From: an uncultured Blautia sp.
GTDB taxonomy: Bacteria; Bacillota; Clostridia; Lachnospirales; Lachnospiraceae
Reading direction: 5' to 3'
Assembly (NCBI GenBank): GCA_945864225.1
Contig: CAMBAL010000026.1
Location: 1 to 33,404, forward strand
Length of the DNA stretch: 33,404 nucleotides
Part shown: positions 8,232-16,757 of the stretch, piece by piece
Layout of the letters: the number at the start of each line of letters is the position of its first letter
How positions within the stretch are numbered: position 1 is the stretch's first letter
The notes under the pieces: model-generated
The model's input: the letters and a program-made list of their open reading frames with translations, nothing else
Told to the model about the DNA's origin: nothing
Database searches by the model: none
Made by a program: the position numbers and the translations under genes

Positions 8232-9043
8232 AGCATCGAGCCCTCCTCTCCCTTATCATACTTGGCAACCAGTGCCATACTGGCGATAATAAATACCATC
8301 AGTACCAGAGAAAGGCCGCTGCCCACATGCCAGTTACTGTTCTGTTTAAAGGACTGTTCGATCACATTTCCGATCAGGAGGATCTTGCCTCCGCCCAGGA
8401 GATCCGAAATCACGAACGTCGTCAGAGCCGGCACAAACACCATGGTAATCCCGCTGATCACTCCCGGCACACTCAGCGGGAGTGTGATTTTCAAAAAGGT
8501 CTGTACCGGATTGGCTCCCAGATCACGTGCCGCATTCACCACATCTTTGTCAATCTTGATCAGCACATTATAAATGGGAAGTACCATAAAGGGCAAAAAA
8601 TTGTACACCATACCCAGAACAATCGCATACGGGGTATTGATAATTTCCAGGGACGGAAGGTGCAGGAAATTCAACACACTGTTGATCACTCCTGTCTTTT
8701 CCAGAAGTGTCTGCCACGCCATTGTCCGCAGAAGAAAGTTCATCCACATGGGAAGGATAAAAATCAGTACAATAAAACTTGACTGATTCATGTTTTTGGA
8801 ACTCAGAATCATCGCCAGCGGATAAGCCAGAAGCAGGCAGACCACCGTGCTCACAAAGGAAAGAAGGAGGGAAATCCCCAGAGCCTTCAGGTTTTCCGGT
8901 GTCGTGATCTCTGCAAGGTTCACAAGGGTAAAACCTCCTTCATCACTGGTAAATGCATAGTATACAATCACCAGAAGGGGAATCACAACAAAGGAGACAG
9001 ACCAGAACAGGTACGGACCTGCCAGGTAACGCTTATTCTTCAA
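8228..9043 (-). CDS. potB: polyamine ABC transporter permease PotB
   Basis: First permease of the polyamine importer, about 271 residues, six helices, with the EAA-type loop [16 protein letters not shown] that contacts PotA. Start choice: the longest frame begins with ATG at 9061. The bases right after that ATG are AGGAGG (9058-9053), an ideal ribosome site 9 nt before a TTG at 9043. Initiation at TTG gives a normal N-terminus ([13 protein letters not shown]) and an 11-bp overlap with the potA stop. The ATG at 9061 would bury the Shine-Dalgarno inside the gene. The 3' end overlaps potCD by 4 bp. Confidence 0.93.
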   Translation of the reverse strand: MKNKRYLAGPYLFWSVSFVVIPLLVIVYYAFTSDEGGFTLVNLAEITTPENLKALGISLLLSFVSTVVCLLLAYPLAMILSSKNMNQSSFIVLIFILPMWMNFLLRTMAWQTLLEKTGVINSVLNFLHLPSLEIINTPYAIVLGMVYNFLPFMVLPIYNVLIKIDKDVVNAARDLGANPVQTFLKITLPLSVPGVISGITMVFVPALTTFVISDLLGGGKILLIGNVIEQSFKQNSNWHVGSGLSLVLMVFIIASMALVAKYDKGEEGSML

Positions 9044-10106
9044 TATTGACCGCCTCCTCATCTTCTGATTCCGGCTTATTCATAATCTGAATATCAAACG
9101 GATCTACATGTATGCTGACTTCTGTTCCTACAGGGAACATATCTGTACTGTGCACCAGCCACTCATAATTGTTGGCCATGACTTCCATTTCATAATGTAC
9201 CCCTTTAAAAATCAGGTGAGTGACAACACCGTCAATGCTTCCTTCTCCGGGCTTCAGAAGATCAATATCTTCCGGCCGGATCACCACGTCTACCGGCTTG
9301 TTTCTTCCAAATCCCTCATCCACACAGGGGAAAGGAATTCCCAGGATCTTCACCAGCCTGTCTTCCAGCATCAGTCCCGGAAGGATGTTGCTCTCTCCGA
9401 TAAAGTCCGCAACAAAGGCATTTTCCGGTTCATTATAGATCTTTTCGGGTGTTCCGATCTGCTGGATATATCCCTGGTTCATTACCACAATGGTATCCGA
9501 CATGGTTAAAGCTTCTTCCTGGTCATGTGTAACATAAATAAAGGTAATTCCCAGCTCGTTCTTCAGACGGATCAGTTCATACTGCATATCCTGACGCATT
9601 TTCAGGTCAAGGGCTCCCAGAGGCTCATCCAGAAGGAGCACCTTCGGTTCATTAACAATCGCCCGCGCAATGGCGATTCTCTGCTGCTGTCCGCCGCTGA
9701 GCGACTCCGGCATACGATTCTCAAAACCGTCAAGATTTACCAGCTTAAGTGCATATTTAATTTTGTCATGAATGTACTGCTTGCTCTTGTTTTTAATCTT
9801 CAGTCCAAATGCTATATTTTCAGCGATGGTCATGTGGGTAAAAAGAGCGTATTTCTGAAAAACAGTGTTCAACTGGCGCTTATTAGGCGGAAGATTGGTG
9901 ATATCTTTCCCTTCAAAGATCACGTGTCCGGAATCCGGATTCTCAAAACCTCCCAGGATGCGCAGTGTAGTGGTTTTGCCGCAGCCGCTCGGGCCCAGCA
10001 AAGTCAGGAACTCGTTCTCGCGAATATAAAGATTCAGGTCATCGAGAACGGTCTGTGTTCCGTAGGACTTGGTAATGTTGACGAAATCAATCAACTTATT
10101 ACTCAT
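9033..10106 (-). CDS. potA: polyamine ABC transporter ATPase PotA
   Basis: A 357-residue ATPase that powers the polyamine importer at the cytoplasmic face. Walker A is GPSGCGKTT (~40), the Q-loop is in TVFQKYALF, the ABC signature is LSGGQQQR, Walker B is VLLLDEP and the switch His is in VTHDQEEAL. The C-terminal ~100 residues form the TOBE regulatory domain typical of PotA ([11 protein letters not shown]). The ATG follows GGAGG with about 8 nt spacing. It is the first gene of potA-potB-potCD and has its own promoter upstream. All four transporter functions are present in three genes, so the system looks complete. Confidence 0.95.
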   Translation of the reverse strand: MSNKLIDFVNITKSYGTQTVLDDLNLYIRENEFLTLLGPSGCGKTTTLRILGGFENPDSGHVIFEGKDITNLPPNKRQLNTVFQKYALFTHMTIAENIAFGLKIKNKSKQYIHDKIKYALKLVNLDGFENRMPESLSGGQQQRIAIARAIVNEPKVLLLDEPLGALDLKMRQDMQYELIRLKNELGITFIYVTHDQEEALTMSDTIVVMNQGYIQQIGTPEKIYNEPENAFVADFIGESNILPGLMLEDRLVKILGIPFPCVDEGFGRNKPVDVVIRPEDIDLLKPGEGSIDGVVTHLIFKGVHYEMEVMANNYEWLVHSTDMFPVGTEVSIHVDPFDIQIMNKPESEDEEAVNIEE

Positions 10107-10246
10107 CGTTCATTCCTCCAGTCGTATTTAATTTTTTTCAGAAATAGCCAATCTCAGACCGCATGATAGACCCTTGGTTTACTTCTGCTCGATAAAAGCT
10201 GAAACTGTTGTTTTTCTTTGGTCCTCAAAAAAGTGCTATACGACAT

Positions 10247-10275
10247 AGTATATAATTTTTACACAGAAAAGTCCA
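10247..10275 (-). promoter_or_regulatory. putative promoter of pot operon
   Basis: Read on the minus strand: -35-like TGGACT (10275-10270), a 17-bp spacer and -10 TATACT (10252-10247), about 140 nt before potA. The leader between promoter and potA carries no riboswitch I recognise. The rest of the 350-bp gap before the LacI gene (10107-10456) holds this promoter and the terminator at 10335-10416. Confidence 0.5.
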
Positions 10276-10334
10276 TATAATTCCATAAAATTTCAACGGA
10301 AATACCATAGTTACTGTTCACCTGCTATTACACC

Positions 10335-10416
10335 CGAAAAAACAGAAAAAGCCCTGTATGCCATGCAGGAACTATCATGTCAAACACATGTTATTTCCAG
10401 CCTGTCATACAGAGCT
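10335..10416 (-). terminator. terminator after LacI-family regulator
   Basis: On the minus strand, an 11-bp stem with one mismatch (10416-10406 with 10360-10350) and inner pairings (CATGT/ACATG) is followed by a T-rich run CTTTTTCTGTTTTTTC. It separates the regulator gene from the pot promoter. Confidence 0.78.
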
Positions 10417-10456
10417 CTTCCATCTGACCTTTCAGCCTTTTATACCTTTTCCTGTT

Positions 10457-11539
10457 TTATTCGTATCTGTTCAATACCTTCACACTATTTCCCGGCAGTA
10501 TTTCACAATTGCAGTACGACTTAAACTTTCCGTCCCGGAATCCTCTGTCATTTTCTTCGTAAGACTCACGGCTCATTTCATAAGACAACAGCATCATCGC
10601 CAGTCTTGCCCTTTCTGCATGTTCAATTTTTACAGTAGTCAGCCGTACATTATTCTCAAAACGACTGGTTGGAGGAAGCTCATCCACTCCTATCAATGAA
10701 ATGTCTCCCGGAATAGAAATCCCCTTATCCTGCAATGCATGAATCACTCCTACGGAAACCTGATAATTTTCCATAATAAATGCATCCGGCAGTTTATAAC
10801 TTCCATCCCGTTGTCTGACACTGTCAAGGTATCTGCTCATGTTTTCATGAACTTTGTCAATCGTCTCCCCGATTTTGATAACCGAATCCGAATGAAGCTC
10901 TAATCTGTTCTTGTGAAGGCCTGCACGAAATCCTGCCCTGCGCTGCATAAAATTGTAAATGTCAATTTTATTCGCAAGATATTTGATATCCGTACATCCA
11001 CGAACAGCCAAATAATCAACAGCCTCTCTCACTGCTGCCACATTATCAATAGACACGCAATGATATTCCTTGGTCAGATCATTGTCGTAAACAATCATCG
11101 GCTTTTTAATTCTGCGGAAAGGTTCGAACTGCTCCTGTCTCATCTCTGTCGCAAACAGCACCACTCCGGCCACATCCGCGCCATTTGCCTCTTCTATTGC
11201 TCTCTCAATATCTGAAGAGTTGTCTTCCACAAACGTAATGCCCAGCGTACATCCGATTCTTTTGCTCTCAGCATCATAGACTCTGAAAGCCAGCGTCCAA
11301 AGATCCATTTCATAATTCAGCACAACATTCAGCTTATTGTTCACAATAATGATTTTAATCATCTTGGGGGATTCCTGTGGTCTCTGCTGTTCCTGTTTCT
11401 GTCCGTTCATTTCTTCCGCGCAGAGCAGCACTTTTTCCCTGGTCTTTTCGCTGACTCCGGGCTTATTATTCAAAGCCAGCGACACCGTTGCTTTTGATAT
11501 ATTTAATTTCTTTGCAATATCCACTGACTTTACTTTCAC
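10457..11539 (-). CDS. LacI-family transcriptional regulator
   Basis: A 360-residue regulator. The N-terminal LacI helix-turn-helix is clear (SVDIAKKLNISKATVSLALN, then the hinge region), followed by a periplasmic-binding-protein-like sugar-sensing domain with the late motif GDISLIGVDELPP. The start is GTG at 11539, supported by GGAGG 9 nt upstream. It lies downstream of and co-oriented with the sugar ABC/glycosidase operon, but is separated from it by a terminator and a 205-bp gap containing LacI-type palindromes. It probably has its own, autoregulated promoter. Its likely targets are that operon and itself, since matching palindromes lie upstream of the operon's first gene. The effector sugar is unknown. 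Confidence 0.93.
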   Translation of the reverse strand: MKVKSVDIAKKLNISKATVSLALNNKPGVSEKTREKVLLCAEEMNGQKQEQQRPQESPKMIKIIIVNNKLNVVLNYEMDLWTLAFRVYDAESKRIGCTLGITFVEDNSSDIERAIEEANGADVAGVVLFATEMRQEQFEPFRRIKKPMIVYDNDLTKEYHCVSIDNVAAVREAVDYLAVRGCTDIKYLANKIDIYNFMQRRAGFRAGLHKNRLELHSDSVIKIGETIDKVHENMSRYLDSVRQRDGSYKLPDAFIMENYQVSVGVIHALQDKGISIPGDISLIGVDELPPTSRFENNVRLTTVKIEHAERARLAMMLLSYEMSRESYEENDRGFRDGKFKSYCNCEILPGNSVKVLNRYE

Positions 11540-11571
11540 TTTTTGTTTCCTCCACTTCTCCTGAACACATA

Positions 11572-11647
11572 TGAACGTTTAATAATTTGATGATGGGGTC
11601 AAAGGGTATTTTGACCCTTGTATCATATTATATAAACAGTTTAAACT
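11572..11647. promoter_or_regulatory. candidate LacI-type operators upstream of regulator gene
   Basis: TGAACGTTTA at 11572-11581 is one base from the perfect palindrome at 16589-16598. AGTTTAAACT at 11638-11647 is a perfect 10-bp palindrome sharing the GTTTAAAC core at 16564-16571. LacI-family operators typically have a central CG in an AAACGTTT context. Between them lies the short repeat copy at 11594-11628. Confidence 0.5.
11594..11628 (-). repeat. short, uninterrupted copy of the 3224-3466 repeat
   Basis: Its reverse complement contains the 20-bp left arm found at 3224-3243, followed directly by sequence matching the right arm at 3437-3465. It is itself an imperfect palindrome (GGGTCAAA...TTTGACCC). 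It lies in the promoter region of the LacI-family gene. Confidence 0.7.
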
Positions 11648-11689
11648 TTTCCCTAAACTCTGTCAATGTACACAGGTCAAAATCAGCTA

Positions 11690-11736
11690 TTTTTTAAGAA
11701 AAGAAACTGCCGCGCCTCTCAAAGCACAGCAGTTCC
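11690..11736 (-). terminator. terminator of sugar ABC/glycosidase operon
   Basis: On the minus strand, 13 consecutive pairs including G-U pairs (11736-11724 with 11715-11703) and an 8-nt loop are followed by TTCTTTTCTT. It starts 8 bp after the glycosidase stop codon. Confidence 0.8.
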
Positions 11737-11743
11737 CTACTCT

Positions 11744-13270
11744 TTATTCTACACCGCGGATTCTGACTGCCATATATTCTCTTCCCGGCAATTCCACTCT
11801 GATTTTTCCTTTAAACGTTCCTTTGTTCTCCACGGTCATGTTCCATGTATCAATTACTTCCACTTCATATTCTGTCGTATCATCAAAATAATATTCGCGG
11901 AAAGACGGACGCATGAAACTGTAATAGAACATATAGTATTTGTGTGCTCCAAGACTGTCATCTACAGTCGCTGCTACTTCATCCCACTGTCCCTGCATCG
12001 GGCGAAGACCGGGTGCAGGAGTTTCATCCATAAACTTCTTCAGGAATTTGATACGGGCAGGACTTTCTCCATGAAGTTCTCCGCCGTGAGACCACCAGAG
12101 AATATCATTCTCATTCATGTAGGTTTCCCCGTGTCCCGGATATCCGCCGCGGCAGAATGCTTCCCAGAATCTTCTGGTCATTTCCTGACCGCTGATATTT
12201 CCCCAGCCGTGCTGAATATTGCCTTCATATGCGATCTCATCCAGAACAACCGGTTTTTTATACCGTTCTCTCCATTCATTTACCAGCTCTGCGGATTTAT
12301 AAAGATCCTGTCTCTGAATACTGCAGTGAGTGATCCACGGTCTTGTGTGATCATAGAACGGTCTGCAGTTATGAATGGAACGAAGATGATTATAAACATC
12401 CTTTTCACAGATGATCTGTGCATAACGTTCCCAGTCTTCTGTCGTCTTCTTCGGGAACAGATCATATTCGTTGGCAAGAGCCCACCATACATTCCGGTAT
12501 GCACTTACTCTGGCGATCAGATATTTCCAGTACAGATCATCACATTCTGCGCTCATTTCACTGAATCCCCAGCGGTCATACGGATGCATTACGATTAAAT
12601 CTGCCTGAATTTCCAGATCCATCAGTTTCCGGATACAGTCATCAATATGCTGGAAATGTTTTACGTTGAAACGCTTGTAATCAAAATGATTACCTTCCGG
12701 ACATCCCACATACTCCTGGAAGTTTTCCTTGGTCAGAACAGAACTGTCCATCGGTGTTCCTTCATACGGATAGCTGATGGGCTCACCAAGGTTGTAGTCA
12801 TAGTGTTTCGGGAAAATACAGAAGCGGATTTTATTGAATGCACTGTCCGCCAGTGTTTCCAGCGTCTTCTTCTGCAGTTCTTCTGACTGAAGTTCCCATA
12901 CATAGCAGGTGGTACCAATAGAATAATACGGTTTACCGTCTTCATATGCCATATGATAGGTATGAGAAACTCTGACAGGTCCATGATTCTTTTCGGATGG
13001 TTTCCCTGCTGCAAAGCTTCCCTCAAATACCTCATCAGAAAAGCTTCCTTTTACAGAAAACGTATATGCTCCCTCGAAAGACGGCATAAAACGAACCTTG
13101 TAGATTCCGTCTCCGTCATAAAATCCGTCAACAGTTTTCGTTTCTTCTTTTCCGCAGAAAGTTCCGGAGATCGTGTAATCTGTGAATGGATTTCCGTCGG
13201 ATTTTCCGGGCATCTCCACTTCAAATACGCCCCATTTTTCAACTTTATCATTGTATTTGCATGTACTCAT
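11744..13270 (-). CDS. putative glycoside hydrolase, DUF5060/DUF4038/DUF5605-type
   Basis: About 508 residues, no signal peptide. The N-terminal ~85 residues are a beta-sandwich of DUF5060 type (EKWGVFEVEMPG, then MPSFEGAYTFSVKG). A TIM-barrel domain of the DUF4038/apiosidase-like kind follows, then a C-terminal beta domain (DUF5605-like). Candidate catalytic carboxylates are the Glu in WWALANEYDL (~268) and the Glu in PVVLDEIAYEG (~346), placed as in clan GH-A retaining enzymes. The start is set at ATG 13270, preceded by GAGGAAC. The longer alternative at 13294 overlaps the permease stop by 4 bp but lacks a ribosome site. As last gene of a sugar ABC operon it probably hydrolyses the imported oligosaccharide in the cytoplasm. 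The substrate is unknown. Confidence 0.82.
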   Translation of the reverse strand: MSTCKYNDKVEKWGVFEVEMPGKSDGNPFTDYTISGTFCGKEETKTVDGFYDGDGIYKVRFMPSFEGAYTFSVKGSFSDEVFEGSFAAGKPSEKNHGPVRVSHTYHMAYEDGKPYYSIGTTCYVWELQSEELQKKTLETLADSAFNKIRFCIFPKHYDYNLGEPISYPYEGTPMDSSVLTKENFQEYVGCPEGNHFDYKRFNVKHFQHIDDCIRKLMDLEIQADLIVMHPYDRWGFSEMSAECDDLYWKYLIARVSAYRNVWWALANEYDLFPKKTTEDWERYAQIICEKDVYNHLRSIHNCRPFYDHTRPWITHCSIQRQDLYKSAELVNEWRERYKKPVVLDEIAYEGNIQHGWGNISGQEMTRRFWEAFCRGGYPGHGETYMNENDILWWSHGGELHGESPARIKFLKKFMDETPAPGLRPMQGQWDEVAATVDDSLGAHKYYMFYYSFMRPSFREYYFDDTTEYEVEVIDTWNMTVENKGTFKGKIRVELPGREYMAVRIRGVE

Positions 13271-13290
13271 AGCAAGTTCCTCGTCTTTCA

Positions 13291-14130
13291 TCATGATTTA
13301 ACTGCACCAGCCATACCTTCTACGAAGTATCTCTGGAACATCAGATAAACAACCATAACCGGAATGACAGATACCAGCACACCGGCGCAAAGGTATCCGT
13401 AATCGGTACCATGCTCACCTACGAATGTCATAATTCCGACCGGTACGGTCTTTTTTGCATTGTCGTTGATAATAACGCTGGCAAGAAGGTATTCATTCCA
13501 TGTGGAAAGGAAGTCTGTAATAAACAGTGTTGCAATCGCCGGTTTTGAAACCGGAAGAATAATTCTGTAAAACGTCTGCCATTTATTGCATCCGTCAATA
13601 TACGCAGCTTCATCAATATCATACGGGATTCCTTTCATAAATCCTCTCATAACAAGGATACAATAGGACAATCCAAATCCGATATATACGTAAAACAGAC
13701 CAAAATATGTATTCAAAAGACCAAGTTTGCTGTAGATCATATTGATCGGAACTAATGCCGTCTGCATCGGAAGCATCATACCGATCAGGAAAAATACGAA
13801 AATTCCTGTACTGTGTTTGATTTTCAATCTTGTCATGGAAAATGCGGCCAGTGATCCAACAAAAATTCCAAGAGGAACCTTCAGAAAAGATACGATCAGG
13901 TCATTCTTCATGTATGTGATCAGACGTCCCTTGATTATGGCATTAGTAAAGTTATCCCAGGCAATTTCTGCCGGAAGCTGGAACAGACTCAGTCCGCTCA
14001 TGAAATCTTTTTTATGCTTCAGAGAAGTAGCGATCAGCGTAAAGATCGGAACAATCCAGATCAGTGCAAGGACGATCAGAAGCACATATAACAAAACCTG
14101 TTTTGTGATTTTTTTACTTTTTCCGCTCAT
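13291..14130 (-). CDS. sugar ABC transporter permease, MalG-like (CUT1)
   Basis: A 279-residue inner-membrane permease with about six helices and the EAA loop DEAAYIDGCNKWQTFYRIIL, followed by a proline, typical of the MalG side of CUT1 importers. The start is ATG 14130, with AGGAGG 8 nt upstream (14144-14139). An upstream in-frame GTG at 14139 sits on the ribosome site and is unlikely. It follows its partner permease by 12 bp. No ATPase gene is in the cluster. As in many Firmicutes, a shared MsmK-type ATPase encoded elsewhere probably energises it. Confidence 0.93.
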   Translation of the reverse strand: MSGKSKKITKQVLLYVLLIVLALIWIVPIFTLIATSLKHKKDFMSGLSLFQLPAEIAWDNFTNAIIKGRLITYMKNDLIVSFLKVPLGIFVGSLAAFSMTRLKIKHSTGIFVFFLIGMMLPMQTALVPINMIYSKLGLLNTYFGLFYVYIGFGLSYCILVMRGFMKGIPYDIDEAAYIDGCNKWQTFYRIILPVSKPAIATLFITDFLSTWNEYLLASVIINDNAKKTVPVGIMTFVGEHGTDYGYLCAGVLVSVIPVMVVYLMFQRYFVEGMAGAVKS

Positions 14131-14142
14131 ACACCACACCTC

Positions 14143-15015
14143 CTACTTTTCTTTTGCAGTAAAGGAAACATATGGCACGATAACAACCATCATCATCAAT
14201 ACCATGACACACGCTACTGCCGTACCCATACCTACGTTGTTATACTGGAATGTCTGAGAGTACATATACGTTGCCAGCATCTGTGTGGCGTTGTTTGGTC
14301 CGCCTCCGGTAAGACCCTGAACAACATCGAAAACCTTCATGGCTGCTACGATCAATGTTGCGATTACCATAACAAAAGTTTCTTTCATCAGCGGTACCGT
14401 CACACTGAAGAATTTTCTGACAGGACCTGCTCCGTCAATGGTCGCTGCCTCCAGAACGTCCGGAGAAACGGACTGCAGACCTGCCAGGAAAAGGATCATA
14501 GGCTGGCCGATTCCCTGCCATAAAGCTGCAAAAAAGATTGCATAAAGGCTGACTTTCGGATCAGAAATCCAGGTCTGCTTAAAATTAATTCCAAGTACCT
14601 TGAAAAACTGGTTAATAAATCCGATATTCGGGTTATAAATCCATCTCCAGATGATTGCCACCGCAATAGGAGCGATGACGCACGGGAAATAAAAGAACGC
14701 ACGGAATACGGTTCGCCCGCGGAACTGTTTATTCAGGATTACTGCAAACCCGAGAGAAACTGTCATAGTCACACAGATCGTCAATACGATCCAGATCAGG
14801 TTATTTTTCAGTGCCGTCGAAAACACGGCATCATTCGTAAACAATGCCAGATAATTGCCAAGTCCGACAAACTCCTTCTCTGCCACACCGTTCCATTTGA
14901 ACAGACTGATAAACAGAGAGTAGAAAACCGGTACTACGATAACAGAAAGATAAATAACTGCCGCCGGAACCAAAAACAGATATGCGGTGATATTAGAGTT
15001 CTGTTTTTTCTTCAT
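14143..15015 (-). CDS. sugar ABC transporter permease, MalF-like (CUT1)
   Basis: A 290-residue inner-membrane permease. The N-terminus is charged (MKKKQNSN), followed by a first helix and the LFISLFKWNG segment typical of MalF-like CUT1 permeases. The EAA loop EAATIDGAGPVRKFFSVTVP lies near residue 195. The ATG is preceded by AAGGAGG with ~10 nt spacing. It is co-transcribed with the binding-protein gene, but a hairpin terminator lies between them and probably lowers its expression relative to the binding protein. Confidence 0.93.
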   Translation of the reverse strand: MKKKQNSNITAYLFLVPAAVIYLSVIVVPVFYSLFISLFKWNGVAEKEFVGLGNYLALFTNDAVFSTALKNNLIWIVLTICVTMTVSLGFAVILNKQFRGRTVFRAFFYFPCVIAPIAVAIIWRWIYNPNIGFINQFFKVLGINFKQTWISDPKVSLYAIFFAALWQGIGQPMILFLAGLQSVSPDVLEAATIDGAGPVRKFFSVTVPLMKETFVMVIATLIVAAMKVFDVVQGLTGGGPNNATQMLATYMYSQTFQYNNVGMGTAVACVMVLMMMVVIVPYVSFTAKEK

Positions 15016-15059
15016 TCTGTTTTATTCCTCCTTTTCCCAAAAATCACTGAATTTCAGAC

Positions 15060-15088
15060 AAAAAGCAGACCGGCATCCGCCGGCCTGC
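15060..15088 (-). terminator. intra-operon attenuating terminator
   Basis: On the minus strand, a 10-bp GC-rich stem with one G-U pair (15088-15079 with 15074-15065), loop GGAT, is followed by TTTTTGTCTG. It lies 31 bp after the binding-protein stop and 44 bp before the permease start. Such elements let binding protein exceed permease. Confidence 0.85.
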
Positions 15089-15119
15089 TCCAGTATCCGT
15101 AAATGCTTTGATCAGATAA

Positions 15120-16358
15120 TTATTTTGCCTGATAAGCTTCGATTGCAGCCTGGATATTTGCTGCGCCTTCTTCTGGTGTCATTTCACCATTTGCAATAGC
15201 ATCCTGAGCGTTGAAGAGAACGTCTGCAATTTCTGTCGGGAATGCCTGGTCTGTGATTGTAAAGGTTCCGTTTGTATTGGATGTTTCAATCATACCATCA
15301 ACGTTAACCTGATCTGCCGGAGCTTTTGCACCGTCTTTTGGAAGCGGCAGATTGTAGTACTGTCCGTATGCATCAATATTTTCCTGGCTGTAGTAGTAAT
15401 CCACGTATTTCACACATGCATCCAGTTCTTCTTCTGACAGGTTCTTGTTGAACTGTGTCATTTCCGCAAATGCGGACATTCTGTTGGTCTCTCCGGACGG
15501 GAATGCAAATGCGCCGTAGTTGTTGATGTCAAGTTCGTTCTGAAGAATATTTCCATCATACCACTGTCCCTGAAGGTCCATTGCACATTCGCCGGAACCG
15601 AAGGACATGATTGTGTCGTTAGGATCTGCGGTAATAAATCCATCCGGGAAGTATCCAGCGTCAACCCACTCTTTATATTTGGTAAGAGCCTGTACAACCG
15701 CTTCATTGTTCCAGCTTTCTTCGAAGCTGTTCATCTTGTCATGAAGCTCTGTTCCTGCGTAGTGCTCAACAAGAAGCTCTACCCATCTCATAACATGCCA
15801 TCCGTTCAGACCTGCTGCTGCCATCGGAGTATATCCTTTTTCTTTCAGAGTTGCGCATGCAGCTTCGAACTCATCAAAAGTGGTCGGAATTTCGATTCCG
15901 CATTCTTCAAAGATGGATTTGTTATAGTAAACGCCAAGTACATTGTAGCTGGTCGGATATCCGCAAAGCTGTCCGCCCAGAGTACAAAGATTCAGAGCAC
16001 CTGCGCTGAATTCATCGCTCCAGCCGTTTGCGGATGCATATTCTGTCAGATCATAAGTTTTTCCGTTGTCAACATAGAACTGTCCAAGACTTCCGCCCCA
16101 GTTGAACCACATGCTCGGAAGACTGTCAGATGAAGCAGCTACTTTGCAGGCATCTTTGATACCGTCTGTATCATAATAGGATACGGTAACATTGATATCC
16201 TCATTTGCTTCATTGAAAGCTTCTGTGATCGGATCAACTGCTTCCTGTCTGGTGCTCAGTGTCCAGAATGTGAGTTCTGTTGCTGCGCTTACAGATGTTG
16301 CTGCTCCAACTACCATTGTTCCTGCAAGAGCGGCTGCCATTACTTTTTTGAATTTCAT
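15120..16358 (-). CDS. sugar ABC transporter substrate-binding protein (CUT1)
   Basis: A 412-residue extracellular solute-binding protein (SBP_bac_1 type). The N-terminal signal peptide is MKFKKVMAAALAGTMVVGAA, with an Ala-x-Ala cleavage region (SVSAATELTF). The mature domain opens TFWTLSTRQEAVDPITEAFN, typical of oligosaccharide binders. No lipobox cysteine is present near the cleavage site, so in a single-membrane organism retention at the surface is not explained by lipidation. The ATG follows AGGAGG by 7 nt. It is the first gene of the operon with two permeases and a glycosidase, transcribed from the promoter at 16435-16463 under probable LacI control. The ligand is unknown. Confidence 0.93.
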   Translation of the reverse strand: MKFKKVMAAALAGTMVVGAATSVSAATELTFWTLSTRQEAVDPITEAFNEANEDINVTVSYYDTDGIKDACKVAASSDSLPSMWFNWGGSLGQFYVDNGKTYDLTEYASANGWSDEFSAGALNLCTLGGQLCGYPTSYNVLGVYYNKSIFEECGIEIPTTFDEFEAACATLKEKGYTPMAAAGLNGWHVMRWVELLVEHYAGTELHDKMNSFEESWNNEAVVQALTKYKEWVDAGYFPDGFITADPNDTIMSFGSGECAMDLQGQWYDGNILQNELDINNYGAFAFPSGETNRMSAFAEMTQFNKNLSEEELDACVKYVDYYYSQENIDAYGQYYNLPLPKDGAKAPADQVNVDGMIETSNTNGTFTITDQAFPTEIADVLFNAQDAIANGEMTPEEGAANIQAAIEAYQAK

Positions 16359-16434
16359 AATTCGTCCTCCTTTAAACTTTCATTTAAACTCGATCTCTTC
16401 GCTTCCGTTTAAATGTTTTATTTTTGTTAAGTAA

Positions 16435-16463
16435 ACAATAACACATCAAAAAATCATTTTCAA
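16435..16463 (-). promoter_or_regulatory. promoter of sugar ABC operon
   Basis: Minus strand: -35 TTGAAA (16463-16458), a 17-bp spacer and -10 TATTGT (16440-16435), about 75 nt before the binding-protein ATG. Several TTTAAAC half-palindromes lie in the leader between them (about 16371-16413). Confidence 0.6.
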
Positions 16464-16563
16464 GCACTTCTTACAATTTCGACATATTAGACAGTTGTGC
16501 TTTTATATTTTTGGTCATTTTCAACACCTGTTTCTTCTGGTTTCAATCAAAAAAGTTTAATTT

Positions 16564-16598
16564 GTTTAAACTCTGCATAACATTTTACTAAACGTTTA
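16564..16598. promoter_or_regulatory. candidate LacI operators upstream of sugar ABC operon
   Basis: A perfect palindrome TAAACGTTTA at 16589-16598 and a GTTTAAAC palindrome at 16564-16571 lie upstream of the promoter. Both cores recur before the LacI-family gene. The rest of the 398-bp gap 16359-16757 holds the operon promoter and the malQ terminator. Confidence 0.55.
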
Positions 16599-16649
16599 CA
16601 TGATCAGCATCTTATGTTTTTAAACATTTTCTTTCAAAACCAACAGAAT

Positions 16650-16692
16650 ATATAAAAAAACAGACGGCAGTTTTTTTACCACCATCTGTTTT
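16650..16692 (-). terminator. terminator after malQ
   Basis: On the minus strand, an 11-bp stem with one G-U pair (16692-16682 with 16667-16657) runs directly into a T-run (TTTTTTTTATAT). Confidence 0.8.
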
Positions 16693-16757
16693 ATCAGGCA
16701 TTGCTTATCAAAGTGAACTGCCCAGTGTCTAAAGCCAACGGGCTTCCTGTTTCAAAA

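Noticed and set aside
10107-10246. Regulatory RNA in the pot operon leader
   Set aside because: The leader is ~140 nt, but no conserved riboswitch fold was recognised and no strong stem-loop stands out.
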